Shown: positions 46,090-57,750 of the stretch, one piece after another
How positions within the stretch are numbered: position 1 is the stretch's first letter
Layout of the letters: each line of letters begins with the position of its first letter
Source of the DNA: Prochilodus magdalenae
Lineage: Eukaryota > Chordata > Actinopteri > Characiformes > Prochilodontidae
Assembly (NCBI GenBank): GCA_024036415.1
Contig: JAMWET010000681.1
Span: 1-64,000 of the forward strand
Reading direction: 5' to 3'
Length of the DNA: 64,000 nucleotides
Notes under the pieces: generated by a model
What the model saw: only the letters and a program-made list of their open reading frames with translations
Databases searched by the model: none
What the model was told of the DNA's origin: nothing
Made by a program: the position numbers and the translations under genes

Positions 46090-47849
46090 CATGCCTCAAA
46101 AGAGATTGTTTGGCTACATAATTCTATGAGAACATAAAATCTCTGTATTCAGAAATCCATGTTGTGGTAACTGCACTCTGGACATGTAGCCAGAATCTCT
46201 GATGCTGCCTAACTGGGGTTTATGGGTCACAGTATGGTCCTACAGAGCCGGTCCTAACATCAGGTGATCATGTTTATATCAGCACTGCCGCTAGTATTAG
46301 CCTTATACTACATGACATGAAACGAAGCATGTTATGGTATAGCGCCCTAGACGAGTAACCGAGTGCAGGTGGAGTAAACTACCTGACTTCAGTCACCTGA
46401 CCACCGCCAAACGCCCCAATAACAAGTGGGAAGACAGGTGCGGTAACAGGCCTGGCTGGGCATCACCAGTGTGCAGTGATGTCTGTCAGTTCCAGCCTTC
46501 AGGCAGTCATTCACTGCAACTTGATTGAAAGTATTCAGTCGGATCCATAATTCATTATTAGGCTTTATTTAAAAAATTGGTTTGTCCAATTACTTTTGGG
46601 CCTCTACAGAGGAGACGAAGGCCGTAGGGGTCGTAAGGCTTTTGGAGTACATGGACAGATGTCTGGAGTTAAGCGCGTTAAGTACCAGTCAAGGCAGAGG
46701 CCACACAGTTTTGCTTAGTAGGTAGAAGTATATGACCCAGATATGATAGGAACACGCAGCCTTTGATGTTGAGCCAGATGCTAGACTGCTGTGCGGCAAG
46801 GTTTCGTATAGTTGGTGTGAAGACAGAGGGCTTTCTCATCCTTCTAAACGCTGGAATGACTTTGACAAAACAGTGAGTGTCTGAAACTGCACCTGGATTG
46901 AAGTGAGCGCTACGTAATCAAGAGTCTGTAGTTATTTCATGAAGTTGGTGTTTCATGGCCTCCATTTTTATGACTCCATTTTTTTATGACTGTGCTTTAC
47001 TGTCAGAGTGATGTGGTCTCAACCATTCATTTCAATTTAGGTCCAAAACGCGTTCTGTGTTGGTTTGCATGGAGACACGTCATGTGATATAGGCTATACA
47101 TATGCCTGATAGACCATGTCTTACTGTGAGGTGGTCAAACTACTAATAGTGGTACAAAAATTTATAGTAGTGAGATTTTAAACGATGCAGGACGAAGGTA
47201 CGGAGGGTAAATTAACATTTCAGAAAAAAAAATTACAAAAATTTGCAAATGAAAATAAAATCAGACTCAAGGATGCCTTTAGAGTTTTTAAAAGAGCAGA
47301 CGAAAGAAAGAGACGAAAAGGTGACGTCTAAACCACTTGGAGTTATAAACCACTGGTTATCCACTATAGCTAGCGTTACAGCCCACTTTCATTAACATTT
47401 CCAACTCCAGGTGGTTTAAGCGCCGCCTGTTCATCGCTTTCTCTGATTGACAAAGGTCCGCAGCAAGCGCTTCCTGTGTGTTAGACCTATCCTTTCTGTC
47501 AGAATTCACAGGCTGTAAAACTGTTTCGGCACTGGGAAAGTGTTTCACAGCTTGTAAATTCACTCCAGTACACTTACTGTTGTAATTTTGTATTCCTGAA
47601 ATTTATTTTTTTGCCCCAGTAAATTTCTTTTTGCTTTTATAAGTTTGTTTGCTTGAATGTAATTATTGTTGGGGTTTAAACATTTGTTTTTACTTTTGTC
47701 ATTTTTGTTTTCTGAAATGTTTATTTGTTTTGCAGGTAAACCTACAGCCAACCACTAAATTAACACATTTTCAAGCATGCATGCATTACTGAGAAGCACA
47801 ACATTTACCACAATAATGACATTATATAATACAACTTAAACATACTAGT
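46090..47849. other. Unique sequence, no gene seen
   Basis: 47560-47750 is T-rich on the plus strand. 46365-46410 and 46500 onward are ordinary. Short open frames only. Confidence 0.4.
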
Positions 47850-49445
47850 AGTGCAAACATACTACATACTTCTCTCCATACTACATACTCCCCTACAAAC
47901 TACATACTGCCCTACATACTACATACTCCCCTACATACTACAAACACCCCTACATACTACACACTCCCCTACATACTCCCCTACAAACTACATACTACAT
48001 ACTCCCCCACTCCCCTACACACTAATTACATACTCCCCTACTACTCTCCAAACTACATCCCCTACTCCACACTCCCCTACAATTACACACTACACTACAT
48101 ACTCCCCTACATACTACATACTCCCCTACATACTACACACTCCCCTACATACTCCCCTACATACTCCCCTACATACTCCCCTACATACTACATACTCCCC
48201 TACACACTCCCCTACATACTCTCCTACATACTACATACTCCCCTACACACTCCCCTACATACTCTCCTACATACTACATACTCCCCTACATACTACACAC
48301 TCCCCTACATACTACACACTCCCCTACAAAACTACACATACTCCCCTGTACACACTCCCCTACATACTCCCCTACATACTCCCCTACATACTACATACTC
48401 CCCTACACACTCCCCTACATACTCTCCTACATACTACATACTCCCCTACAAACTACATACTCCCCTACATACTACACACTCCCCTACATACTCCCCTACA
48501 TACTACATACTCCCCTACATACTACACACTCCCCTACATACTCCCCTACATACTCCCCTACATACTCCCCTACATACTACATACTCCCCTACAGACTCCC
48601 CAACATACTCCCCATATACAAAACTACATACTCCCCTACACACTCCCCTACACTCTCCTACTCCCCTACATACTCCCCTACATACTACATACTCCCCTAC
48701 GAACTACATACTCCCCTACACACTACATACTCCCCTACATACTACATACTCCCCTACGAACTACATACTCCCCTACATACTACATACTCCCCTACAAACT
48801 ACATACTCCCCTACATACTCCCCTACATACTACATACTCCCCTACATACTACACACTCCCCTACATACTCCCCTACATACTACATACTCCCCTACAAACT
48901 ACATTCTCCCCTACAAACTACATACTCCCCTACATACTACATACTCCCCTACATACTACATACTCCCCTACATACTCCCCTACAAACTACATACTCCCCT
49001 ACAAACTACATACTCCCCTACATACTCCCCTACATACTACATACTCCCCTACATACTACATACTCCCCTACAAACTATATTCTCCACTACAAACTACATA
49101 CTCCCCTACATACTACATACTGCCTTACATACTACATTCTCCACTACATACTACATACTCCACTACAAACTACATACTCCCCTATATACTACATACTGCC
49201 CTACAAAGTACATACTCCCCTACAAACTAAATACTGCCCTACAAACTACATACTCCCCTACAAACTATATTCTCCACTACAAACTACATACTCCCCTACA
49301 AACTACTTACTGCCTTACATACTACATTCTCCACTACATACTACATACTCCCCTACAAACTAAATAGTCCCCTACAAACTACATACTCCCCTACAAACTA
49401 CATACTGGCCTCCATACTACATACTCTCATCCTTACTACATACTG
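47850..49445. repeat. Large G-free satellite of 12-bp and 7-bp modules
   Basis: About 1.6 kb of tandem tactcccctaca (12 bp) and tactaca (7 bp) modules, mixed into 12- and 19-bp steps with variants (caaacta, cacacta). The plus strand is almost free of G for hundreds of bases; the minus strand therefore has GGGG runs every 12-19 nt. A 459-codon plus-strand open frame (47851-49230, reading TYILPYILHTPLHT-type repeats) exists only because the modules lack stop codons; it is not a gene. The last units near 49380-49445 decay. Confidence 0.95.
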
Positions 49446-49917
49446 CCATCTGCCAGTGCCTGGGACATCTCATATAATAAGCAAAGTGACGTAGCATTGT
49501 ATTTCCACACTGAAGTAAATAACTCATCGAGCAGTGGTGAGGATTACATCTCAAGGTCCTTTAGCGAACCTCATTAACAGCTGTGGTATCTTTACAATTA
49601 ACATTTTTCTTCAAATTGCGAATGTAAGCAAAACCTCTGAGACCTTTGTGGACTGTGACTGATCCTAATCACTGTTTGTTCTGAGACCTCGCACTGCACA
49701 CAGCAGTCTTCCAGCACTGCTGAACGGAATACTGAAGCTGTCTCCAAAACTGCATACTACCATTCTAAACAGCATGCTCACAGTAGTCCCATTAGAAATG
49801 CAGTAATCAGTACGGTAGTACGGGATTAGTATGTAGTACTGTAGTACGAAGTATTCAACCCCTGGTTTAGCACTGGCTGCAAACTGCCATAGTACATAGC
49901 ATGTCCAAGCAGGTACC
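49446..49917. other. Unique sequence with a dispersed-repeat trace
   Basis: 49745-49860 (gcatactaccattctaaac; agtatgtagtactgtagtac) resembles short 'catactac/gtagta' fish repeats and may be related to the origin of the adjacent satellite. No gene. Confidence 0.35.
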
Positions 49918-50652
49918 GTTAGTGTAGTAATCACCATCATCATGGGCAGAAGGAGCAAGTTCAGTGGCAGGCTGCTGTCACAGAGCTGCTCCACGGACAG
50001 ACTCAGGAGATCCTTTGTCCCGAGAGCCATCAGGCTCTTCAACTCCTCCCAGCGGGGCCGGAAGAGGGACGAGGAGAGCTGAGCACTAAACTCTCTTATT
50101 TAATCAGAGACTCATCTGTGCACTATTCACTTTACTGTATATACTGTACATCTGGACACTCTGACACTTACTGTATATACTGTACATATACTGTACATCT
50201 GGACACTCTGACACTTACTGTATATACTGTACATATACTGTACATCTGCACTCCTGGACACTCAACTCCACTTAAATATCATGTCTATGATGTTAATTCA
50301 TTCTGTTCATTTATCTGCTGATAACTGCGTCCCTTACTCATTTATTTATTACTTTTGCACTACAGTCTGTTTTGTACTTCTGTGTATATATTTCTTGCCT
50401 CCTTACCAAGTGAGATATATTTATATATTTATATTAACATATCCATAGATAGTGACTCGCTGTATGTATAGTTCTATAGCCTATACCTTAATAGTTAGTA
50501 ATACTGCTGCCGTTACTGAACATCCCTTTTAGGTTTCTCATACTGCACAACACTGTTTTATTTTTATATTTTTGTATTATTATGTGTATCTGTGCTGTTC
50601 GTTTTTTGTGAAACCGCTACTGGCTGCTAAATTTCCTTCGGGATCAATAAAG

Positions 50653-50690
<38 letters not shown>

Positions 50691-50692
50691 AT
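49918..50692 (+). mobile_element. 5'-truncated LINE 3' end with (ATCT)n tail
   Basis: Plus-strand remains of reverse-transcriptase C-terminus: SCSTDRLRRSFVPRAIRLFN (about 49985-50045) followed by SSQRGRKRDEE and a stop near 50080, matching the 'RLRNSFFPxAIRLLN' end of fish LINEs. A 3' untranslated part follows, including about two tandem 47-bp units (50136-50250) of ctgtatatactgtacat words. The end is aatttccttcgggatcaataaa then about nine ATCT units (50653-50690). Only the 3' end is present. Clade (Rex/CR1/L2-like) not fixed. Confidence 0.8.
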
Positions 50693-50959
50693 CAGTATAG
50701 TAAGGGTGGACTGTATTCACCTGGGCCAGTTTGGTTTACTAGACTTTTGAGTTTCTTATTTACAGTTACAATCAAAGTACATTACAACGTCAGTACAAAC
50801 ACAGACGTCAGTAAAATATCATCCATGATGAGAACATACTGTGGATTGTGGATTCATGAAGTTCATTTTGATGTTACTATTCTTAGGCAGGTATCCCAGG
50901 ATTTCCTCTGTGATGTTTGTTATGAATGGATATATATATATGCAATTATTATCAGGAGA
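50693..50959. other. Unique spacer
   Basis: Nothing to call between the LINE tail and copy C. Confidence 0.4.
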
Positions 50960-51381
50960 ACAGCTGCACCCAGAAGGAGGTGCGGGAGTGCAGGTGTGTT
51001 GGGAAGGAGGATAAAGGTGACCAGGATCAATAACTGATGATAAATTTAGACTGATATGATCAATATTTATTGAGCTACACATACAGAAGTCTGTCTCTCA
51101 GTATGGCGTCGGGCCGCCGTGTTTGCTAACCCAACACGCCAGACGTCTCGGTATGGAGCTGTAGAGGTTCCTGATGGAGTCCTGTGATAATCCATCCCAT
51201 GCAGCTTGAACATCCTCACACAGTTCCTGCAGATGGTGCGGTAGGGGTGGAGGTGGGGAGACACTTCAATGCGAGCTCTTTCGAAATTTTCTCCGAGGCA
51301 TACCTACCCTACATATCCTACCTACATGATGCCAAACCCACCCACCACGTTTCACTCCTGTCTGTTGATTCCTTCTGGGTT
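50960..51381 (-). mobile_element. Internally deleted Tc1-like transposon, copy C (shortest)
   Basis: Left end agctgcacccagaaggagg, then the transposase C-terminus on minus (AAWDGLSQDS and GGPTPY-type pieces in shifting frames). At about 51263 it jumps directly to non-transposase sequence and then to the right terminal segment (about 51330-51381), so nearly all of the N-terminal half is also missing. The clearest inverted ends of the family are here: gctgcacccagaagga at left and the complement of ttccttctgggtt at right. Confidence 0.85.
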
Positions 51382-52018
51382 ACATAGGAAAGCTGAAGAC
51401 ATCACCAAACTTATGATGCGCATAAATAAACTCTAAACCTGACCTTCCTTTCAGAGTAGAGGATCTGTTCGTCCATTCCCTCCTCTGAAGGTATCTTCAA
51501 ATCTGAGAAATTTGTTCAAATCTCATTTTCGCCTCCAGCTCTCAAAGCTATTGGATGAAACATTTAAGATAGCTAAAATGGGACAGACTGGAGCTAAGTG
51601 GACCCAGTCGGTTCAGGTCTGGATAATAGCTGTAAGTGATATGGCCAATGACAGTCAGGACTATGAGAACAGTCTATCAAACGAAATAATAAACATGTCA
51701 TATGAATACCCAGATGGTGGACTGGTGGTTATAGGTAGGTACATTGGAAGGGGCAGGTGCTGCCTTACCTGTCTACCTACAATGTGCAAGGCCAACACTA
51801 CATTTACCATATAAGGCTCTGAGCTACAGGTGTGCATGTCACTTTATAATACAATGATTGTGCAAGGCTTAGTCTAGCAGGCACGAATATCTCCCATGTG
51901 ACCTGGCTTTAACTTTATTTCAAATTTCCCTAACAATAAACCATGCCTAACTACGTGGTGAGGAATGGAATGGTATATGTTAGTCTTAATAACCTGAGGA
52001 ATTCTCGAACAGCACATC
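51382..52018. other. Unique sequence, no gene recognised
   Basis: A 100-codon frame at 51512-51814 (QDYENSLSNEIINMSYEYPD) has ordinary composition. A donor-like ag/gtaggt lies at about 51734 but no acceptor is convincing. Not called as a gene; noted as weak. Confidence 0.25.
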
Positions 52019-53134
52019 CGTTATATTGCCATTATATCACACATCCATATCACTGAATCCAGGTGTTCCAGTCACTTCAGTGGCCACAGGTGTATAAAAC
52101 CAAGCACCTAGACATCCAGACTGCTCCTACAGGCGTTAGTGAGAGAATGGGTCGCTCTCAGGAGCTCAGTGAACTCCAGCGTGGTACCGTGATAGGATCC
52201 ACCTGTGCTACAAGCCCAGTGGTGAAATTCCCTCCTACTAAATATTCCACAGTCCACTGTCAGTGGGATTAGAACACAGTGGGAGTGATGGGGAACGACA
52301 GCAGCTCAGCCACCAAGTGGTAGACCACGTACAATGACAGAGCGGGGTCAGCGGATGCTGAGGGTCATAGGTCACAGAGGTCACCAACTTTCTACAGAGT
52401 CCATCACTACAGACCTCCAAACTTCATGTGTCCTTCAGATCAGCTCAGGAACAGCTAAAGCACCGCCACTGGACTCTAGAGCATTGGAGGCGTGTTCTCT
52501 GGAGTGACCAATCATGCTTCTCCGCCTGGTAATCTGATGGACGAGTCTGGGTTTGGTGGTATCAGGAGAACGGTACTTGTCTGACTGCACTGTGCCGAGT
52601 GTAAAGTTTGGGAATATGGTGTGGGGGTGGTGTTCAGGAGTTAGGCTCCGCCCCCTAGTTCCAGTGAGAGGAACCCTTAATGCTTCAGCAGACCAAGAGA
52701 CTCTGGACCATTCCATACTCCCAACTTTGTGGGACAGTTTGGGGACGGCCCCTTCCTGTTCCAACATGACCGCACACCAGTGCACAGAGCAAGCTCCATA
52801 AAGACATGGAGGAGCGAGTCTGGTGTGGAGGAACTGGACTGGCCTGCACAGAGTCCTGACCTCCACCCGATAGAACACTTTTGGGATGGATTAGAGCGGA
52901 GACTGAGAGCCAGGCCTTCTCGTCCAACATCAGTGTCTGATCTCACAGATGTGCTTCTGGAAGAACCACATTCCTAACCCTTGTGGAAAGCCTTCCCAGA
53001 ACAGTGGAAGCTGTTATAGCTGTAAAGGGTGGGCCGGCGTCATATTAAACCCCGTGGACTGAGAATGCGATGTCATTCAAGTTCATATGCGTGTGGAGAC
53101 AGACGAGTGAATACTTTTGTCGGTATAGTGTAAC
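52019..53134 (+). mobile_element. Nearly full-length Tc1-like DD34E transposon fossil
   Basis: The 3' end gtgaatacttttgtcggtat then agtgta (to about 53134) is a decayed form of a very common fish Tc1 terminal repeat; the 5' end is more decayed (atattgccattatatcacac at about 52023). Transposase is in pieces: N-terminus GRSQELSELQRGTV (about 52150), first catalytic Asp in WSDQS (Asp codon about 52507), second Asp in FQHD (52768-52770), Glu in PIEHFW (52873-52875). The spacing of 34 residues between the last two is exact. In-frame stops and a deletion of roughly 95 bp near 52450 inactivate it. The C-terminal 83 codons (52729-52977) remain open. Confidence 0.92.
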
Positions 53135-53449
53135 AAACTGAACGTGCTCATTATAAGAACAGTGCAGTCCAATACCGTCAGTCCAAGTTGATTACCTAAA
53201 ATAGATTTCATTGACTAGATATGAAAATGAACTTTAATTTTACACAATACAGACCATCATCATTACCGCACATAGAAAACATTTCTTTCAGAAGCCATTA
53301 AAGATAATTTGGTGCAGAGCGTGTGTAAAAGATCAAATAGAATCTTCCTTAAAGTAACCCAGTTTCTATCCGGGAAGTTAATAGACTTATCTGAGGTGTA
53401 CAGACGTGATGTAATAGGTGGACACAGGTGCTTCGTTTACTAACATGAA
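53135..53449. other. AT-rich spacer
   Basis: No gene or recognised repeat. Confidence 0.4.
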
Positions 53450-54250
53450 ACGAGTCCATATGGCTTCGGCATGCTGGCAGCCTTTTAGCTGCTCATTAAG
53501 CACCCCTTCCACACTAAATGCATGCTCCTGGAGCTAACTGATTGCAACCCTCCCAAACTAATTTTGACCACTAATATGGAATATCTTTCCGAGTTGATCA
53601 CTACTTTTATCGTCAGCTAATTTGCTTTAACTATTGCATCATGACCTGCGAACGGCTAGCACGCGAATGATGAAATATCTCCGCATCAGATAATGGCCGC
53701 GCAAAGACTGTGCCTCTATTCCTCTCTCTGCTGTGATAAACACATCACTTTTTAAAAGCTTATGCTTGTCCTGCACTCGTCCAAATAGGCTCTTGGATAA
53801 AGCCAAGATATCAGCAATTGGGAATCATTCCCCCTCCCTCTTCCCTCCCTTTCCCCGCCACCCTCAGCGTAGCGCGCCGGGTTTGACTTTGAGGCACAGT
53901 CCTTGGTTCCAGCGCCATTATATCACATCTTCTTCTGTTGCCCGAGCCTGAGGCGCCTCAGGCGTCTAATGCCTTTTAAGAGCCATCACTGAAAAATGCA
54001 GGATCCATTGGTGTCCTTTGAGGCTGGCTGTTTTGGCATGGAGGCAGGGTGGTAACAGCTTGCTGGAGTAAGGTGACATTTCTGGGTATGCAAAGTAATG
54101 GGAAGGGAGGGGAGGGCGAGCGAGGGAATCCTTGTGGGAGCTGGGGGTAGCTCCTCAAAGCCCTGCACCTTTTGACTTTGCTTGGAGTAAAACAGATGCT
54201 AACAGCCTTAGTTATGGTGTAGATGGCATGGCACACTCCAAAACAGGCCT
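53450..54250. promoter_or_regulatory. Strong candidate conserved non-coding element
   Basis: Repeat-free and motif-dense, best at 53455-53830: cttttagctgctcattaagc, ctaaatgcatgctcctg, ccaaactaattttgacc, gtcagctaatttgctttaac, gattgcatcatgacc-like ttgcatcatgacc, gataatggccgcgc, gctgtgataaacacatcac. GC-rich CT stretch at 53826-53880, then cattatatcacatc. Overlapping short open frames only. One of the better regulatory candidates in the window; conservation untested. Confidence 0.47.
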
Positions 54251-54774
54251 AATGAAGGGGTGGTGGGCGAGGGGGGGGTGAAAAGGTGTTGTTTGGAAGG
54301 TGTGGCGTCCTTTCTGAAAGCTGTCAGGACAGGTTATTTTTAATGGCAGCTGACGTGGGGGGCAGGATCATGAGTGATGGCTAGACAGTACTTGTTTGTG
54401 CCACAGTGGCAATGAGCGGGACCACTGAGGTGCAGATTAGTTTGTCAGGGAAAGAGGGTGAGAGAGAGAGAGCAGAGGAAGGAGACCTGGAAAGTTGCCC
54501 TGGGGAGTCTGGGCACAACTCAAGGTGAGACCAGAATAGTTGGGCTGGGTGGTGGGTTTTGTTTTGTTCGCTTTGAGTAAGTCAAACTTGATTTTCTTCT
54601 CGGCCCCAAACATACACTCGTATATGAATAAAGGAATAAAGGACAAACTAACAGACCTGACCTGACTGGATAGCGAGGATAGAGGGATGCTAGAACTCAG
54701 ACAGCTGAGAGCATCACCGGCTAGAGAGGTTCTATGGAGGTGTTTACCAACATGCTATATGCTCATCATCAAAA
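54251..54774. other. Unique sequence with G-rich and short GA stretches
   Basis: G-rich at about 54255-54280 and a short GA run near 54460. No gene. Confidence 0.4.
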
Positions 54775-55500
54775 CAACGGCTGCCCCCAGAAGGAGGTGT
54801 GGGAGTGCAGGTGTGTTGGGAAGGAAGATAAAGGTGACCAGGATCAATAACTGATGATAAGTTTAGACTGATATGATCAATATTTATTGAGCTACACATA
54901 CAGAAGTCTGTCTCTCAGTATGGCGTCGGGCCGCCGTGTTTGCTAACCCAACACGCCAGACGTCTCGGTATGGAGCTGTAGAGGTTCCTGATGGAGTCCT
55001 GTGATAATCCATCCCATGCAGCTTGAACATCCTCACACAGTTCCTGCAGATGGTGCGGTAGGGGTGGAGGTGGAGGGACACCAGGCTTCCTGGACCCGTG
55101 ACTGCAAACCGTCCATCTCGGTGCTGACCACGGTGCCTCCGCACACGGATTCGTTGGGCGTCTCCACCAAGACTAAAGCAGGACTCGTCACTGAAGATGA
55201 CCCGCTGCCATTCTGAGTCACTCCATGACAGTCTGGTACGACACCACTGCAGTCTTTGGTGACGGTGACGTGGTGTTAAGGACAGTCGTGGTAACGGTCT
55301 GTGTGCATGTAGTCCTGCGTGGTGCAGCCGTCTGACGATGGTGCTGCACTAACAGGACGACTCATGGAGGACACCACTGCTCGCTGGACGTCTGTAATGG
55401 TGGCTGTCGGGTCAGTCAGGTACAGAGATAAGACCCATACATCACATGTGCAGCCGAGTATGAAACTTGAATCATTGGCATGTTTCACAGTGTCGTCTAC
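54775..55500 (-). mobile_element. Internally deleted Tc1-like transposon, copy D
   Basis: Same structure as copy A: C-terminal transposase pieces (AAWDGLSQDS-, SIPRRLA- and GGPTPY-type in shifting frames), the same central deletion, then the segment bearing the first catalytic Asp, then the N-terminal half with the same second deletion as A (where copies B and E continue). Left end is ctgcccccagaaggag; the right end stops near 55500 and the terminal segment is not recognisable. Confidence 0.85.
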
Positions 55501-56249
55501 CAGCTACTTGTGCAGCTATTTGTTGATGATGAGTGTGTATGGCACGCGTCCTTCCGAACATTCCTAACATCTTTCATCAGATCTATTGTTGGACCTTCTG
55601 GTTTTATTATTGTACTCTCATACACAGCACTTTGAAATCTTCAGGATTCTTCCTCCAAGGCTTCTCTTTAAAACCAATGCCCAGGCATCTCAGCATGCCA
55701 CCTAACATAAGGATTTAAGGAGCTTTATCTCCACACTCTGTGAAACCATTCCTTTGGCTGCAGTGACACAGAGCCTGTGCTTTCGTTTGTTTGCGTGTGT
55801 GGCAGATTAGAGTTCCTGTGAGGCTGGATCCTCTCCTCCAAGCTCTCTGTCAGGTGTGCTCGAGATAGACACAAGTCCCCTGTCACCTCTCCTGCCTCTG
55901 CCCACCATACCAAGCAGATTTGGGCCCAGTGGAGTCGTCCTATGGAGAACAGTCTGGGGCACTGTGGGTTAGACATCCTCTCCAAAGAGAGGAGAAGCCT
56001 AAGGGGGTAGACATACTGAGGTCTGGAATCAACCACAAGCCAGCAAGAACTTTACCCCTTGGTTCCATAAAGAATCTTGGAATATATGGCTCATAAATGA
56101 ATAATTTTTCATTAGTAAGATGTGACAGTTAAGCTTTTCCAGGGATAAAGAACCTCCACTTAATGTAAAGGCTCTATTCCAGTTAAACCAGTAACCATCT
56201 AGAAATGTAGGGTACACGGACAAGACCCTCGCCCCCACACGCTCGCGGT
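55501..56249. other. Unique sequence with a dispersed-repeat trace
   Basis: 56060-56160 (ttggttccataaagaatctt; ccagggataaagaacctcc) resembles the common fish 'ggttcc...aaagaacc' repeat. No gene. Confidence 0.35.
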
Positions 56250-56959
56250 AGATATGTGTGATGTCTGTATCAGGGTCCTGACAACCCCCTCCGCCTCACA
56301 CCCTCTCTCGCTCTCCTCCCCACTTCTCTGTGTGCGGATGGCAGCCCTGCACATTGAGATCACAGCCCCGGAGCCGGTGGGCCAGCATCCCACTCCCGCT
56401 GTAAGAAAACCTGCTTCTGTGGCCCCTCGCTACACTCGGCCGTGCTGGGGAAAAAAGGATCGGCCGAGGATAAACCAGAGCTGCTTAATTGGATTCCTGT
56501 CTGGGGACGGTCCAGTATGGAGGAGAGGCCGTGGTTGAATCGTTTCGGTTGGTGTGTGAGAGCATGTCTGTTTGTGTACTGGCTATCAGTGTCGCCTTTC
56601 TGAGGCTACCTTTCTGAATCAGAACACAAAGGGGCAGCGCTTCTGGTCTGACCCAGAATCCAAGCCAGCACGCTTGCAGATCTGGACAGACGCGCGTCTC
56701 TGAAGAGTTAAAAAGCAAAAGTGTGTCTGTGAGTGTACGTTACCGCCGCTTATTCGGTGTGTATGTGTGGTAATGGCTTTTATTGTATATATAATCAGCT
56801 ACCGCGAATACATAGATCACCACACCGCTAAGGGGGTGTTTATTTCACCAGAACTCTGTTTGTTTTGTTGCTACAATCTGCACAACTTCATGCTGGAGGT
56901 GAGAAATTACCCAGTCACTAATTCACAGGCTTGTTGTGTAAGCCGTCGCTTGTTTTACA
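56250..56959. other. Unique sequence, no gene recognised
   Basis: Repeat-free in parts. A gctggag/gtgagaa donor-like site at 56900 and a ttatttcaccag acceptor-like site at 56842-56853 bracket 47 nt, not a multiple of three and not convincing. No gene called. Confidence 0.3.
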
Positions 56960-57190
56960 CCTGAAGTTACTTTATGCGGAATGCCACCACAATGCGGGAT
57001 AATTACGAGACGCAATCAGGAGCACAGAGTGGGTTGTTTTTGACAAAGAGACGGAGAAATATGGTGAAAATGCAGCAGATAAATTGTTGCTACCAAGACA
57101 TTTCACCCCTCCATGTGCTTCCATTAGTGCTCCAGAAATTAACTGGGGCCAATAATTATACACAGCTTTTTCCTACCTAATTCTTTATTT
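56960..57190. promoter_or_regulatory. Candidate conserved non-coding element
   Basis: Repeat-free and motif-dense: gcggataattacgagacgc-like, gggttgtttttgacaaagag, cagcagataaattgttgct, ttccattagtgctccagaaa, ggccaataattatacac. Enhancer-like texture. No exon. Confidence 0.38.
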
Positions 57191-57689
57191 AACCTCTTAC
57201 CTAACACACCCGTCTCTTTCTGTTATTATATCGGTGCAAAAAGGATCTTTTAAAAAAATTAAAACAATGATGAAACATGTTTTGTGGAACGAGGATATGT
57301 TGCCTTATGTCCTGGAGATGTCCTAGGTCTGAGCATGCTAGTTATGGAAGCTAGTTCCGCTGAAGCACACTACATTATGGAGAAGACAAAGATTAAACAG
57401 AAACTATTAGGCCGTTTTTATTATTAATTTTGTTTATTAATTGCTGTTATGATGCCTGTTATGATTGTCAGCAGTATGTCTGTGGTTGCTATATGCTGAG
57501 GAATTATCTATTATTCGTCGCTGTGGAAATAAAAACATGTATCTCCATTTTTTTTTATTTTTACTTTCGTTCATCATTTAAATACAGCAGCTGCTGTTTA
57601 CACTGTGAGAAGATTTCGTGAAGAATGGACCAACAGAGATGGGCCAAAACATCTTGGAAAGATGTCTGGTTCCATTGACTTCCATTCAC
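57191..57689. other. AT-rich unique sequence
   Basis: AT-rich with poly-T near 57548-57557. Nothing to call. Confidence 0.4.
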
Positions 57690-57750
57690 ATTCCATGAGG
57701 TTTTTGCCCCCTCCTGTAAAGTTGGCATTTTGGAGATACTTGTATATTGT
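57690..57750 (+). repeat. Dispersed-repeat fragment, matches 3721-3790
   Basis: Reads ccctcctgtaaagttggcat and ttggagatacttgta, the counterpart of the minus strand at 3721-3790. It abuts the left limit of copy E, so E may be truncated by it or inserted beside it. Confidence 0.5.

Noticed and set aside
47851..49230. 459-codon open frame as a novel repeat protein
   Set aside because: The whole frame is satellite modules lacking stop codons; no start context, no unique sequence and no splice signals.
51512..51814. 100-codon gene with donor-like gtaggt
   Set aside because: No acceptor, no recognisable domain; composition ordinary.
56854..56900. Exon between ttatttcaccag and ctggag/gtgagaa
   Set aside because: 47 nt, not a multiple of three; weak acceptor; not distinguishable from chance.
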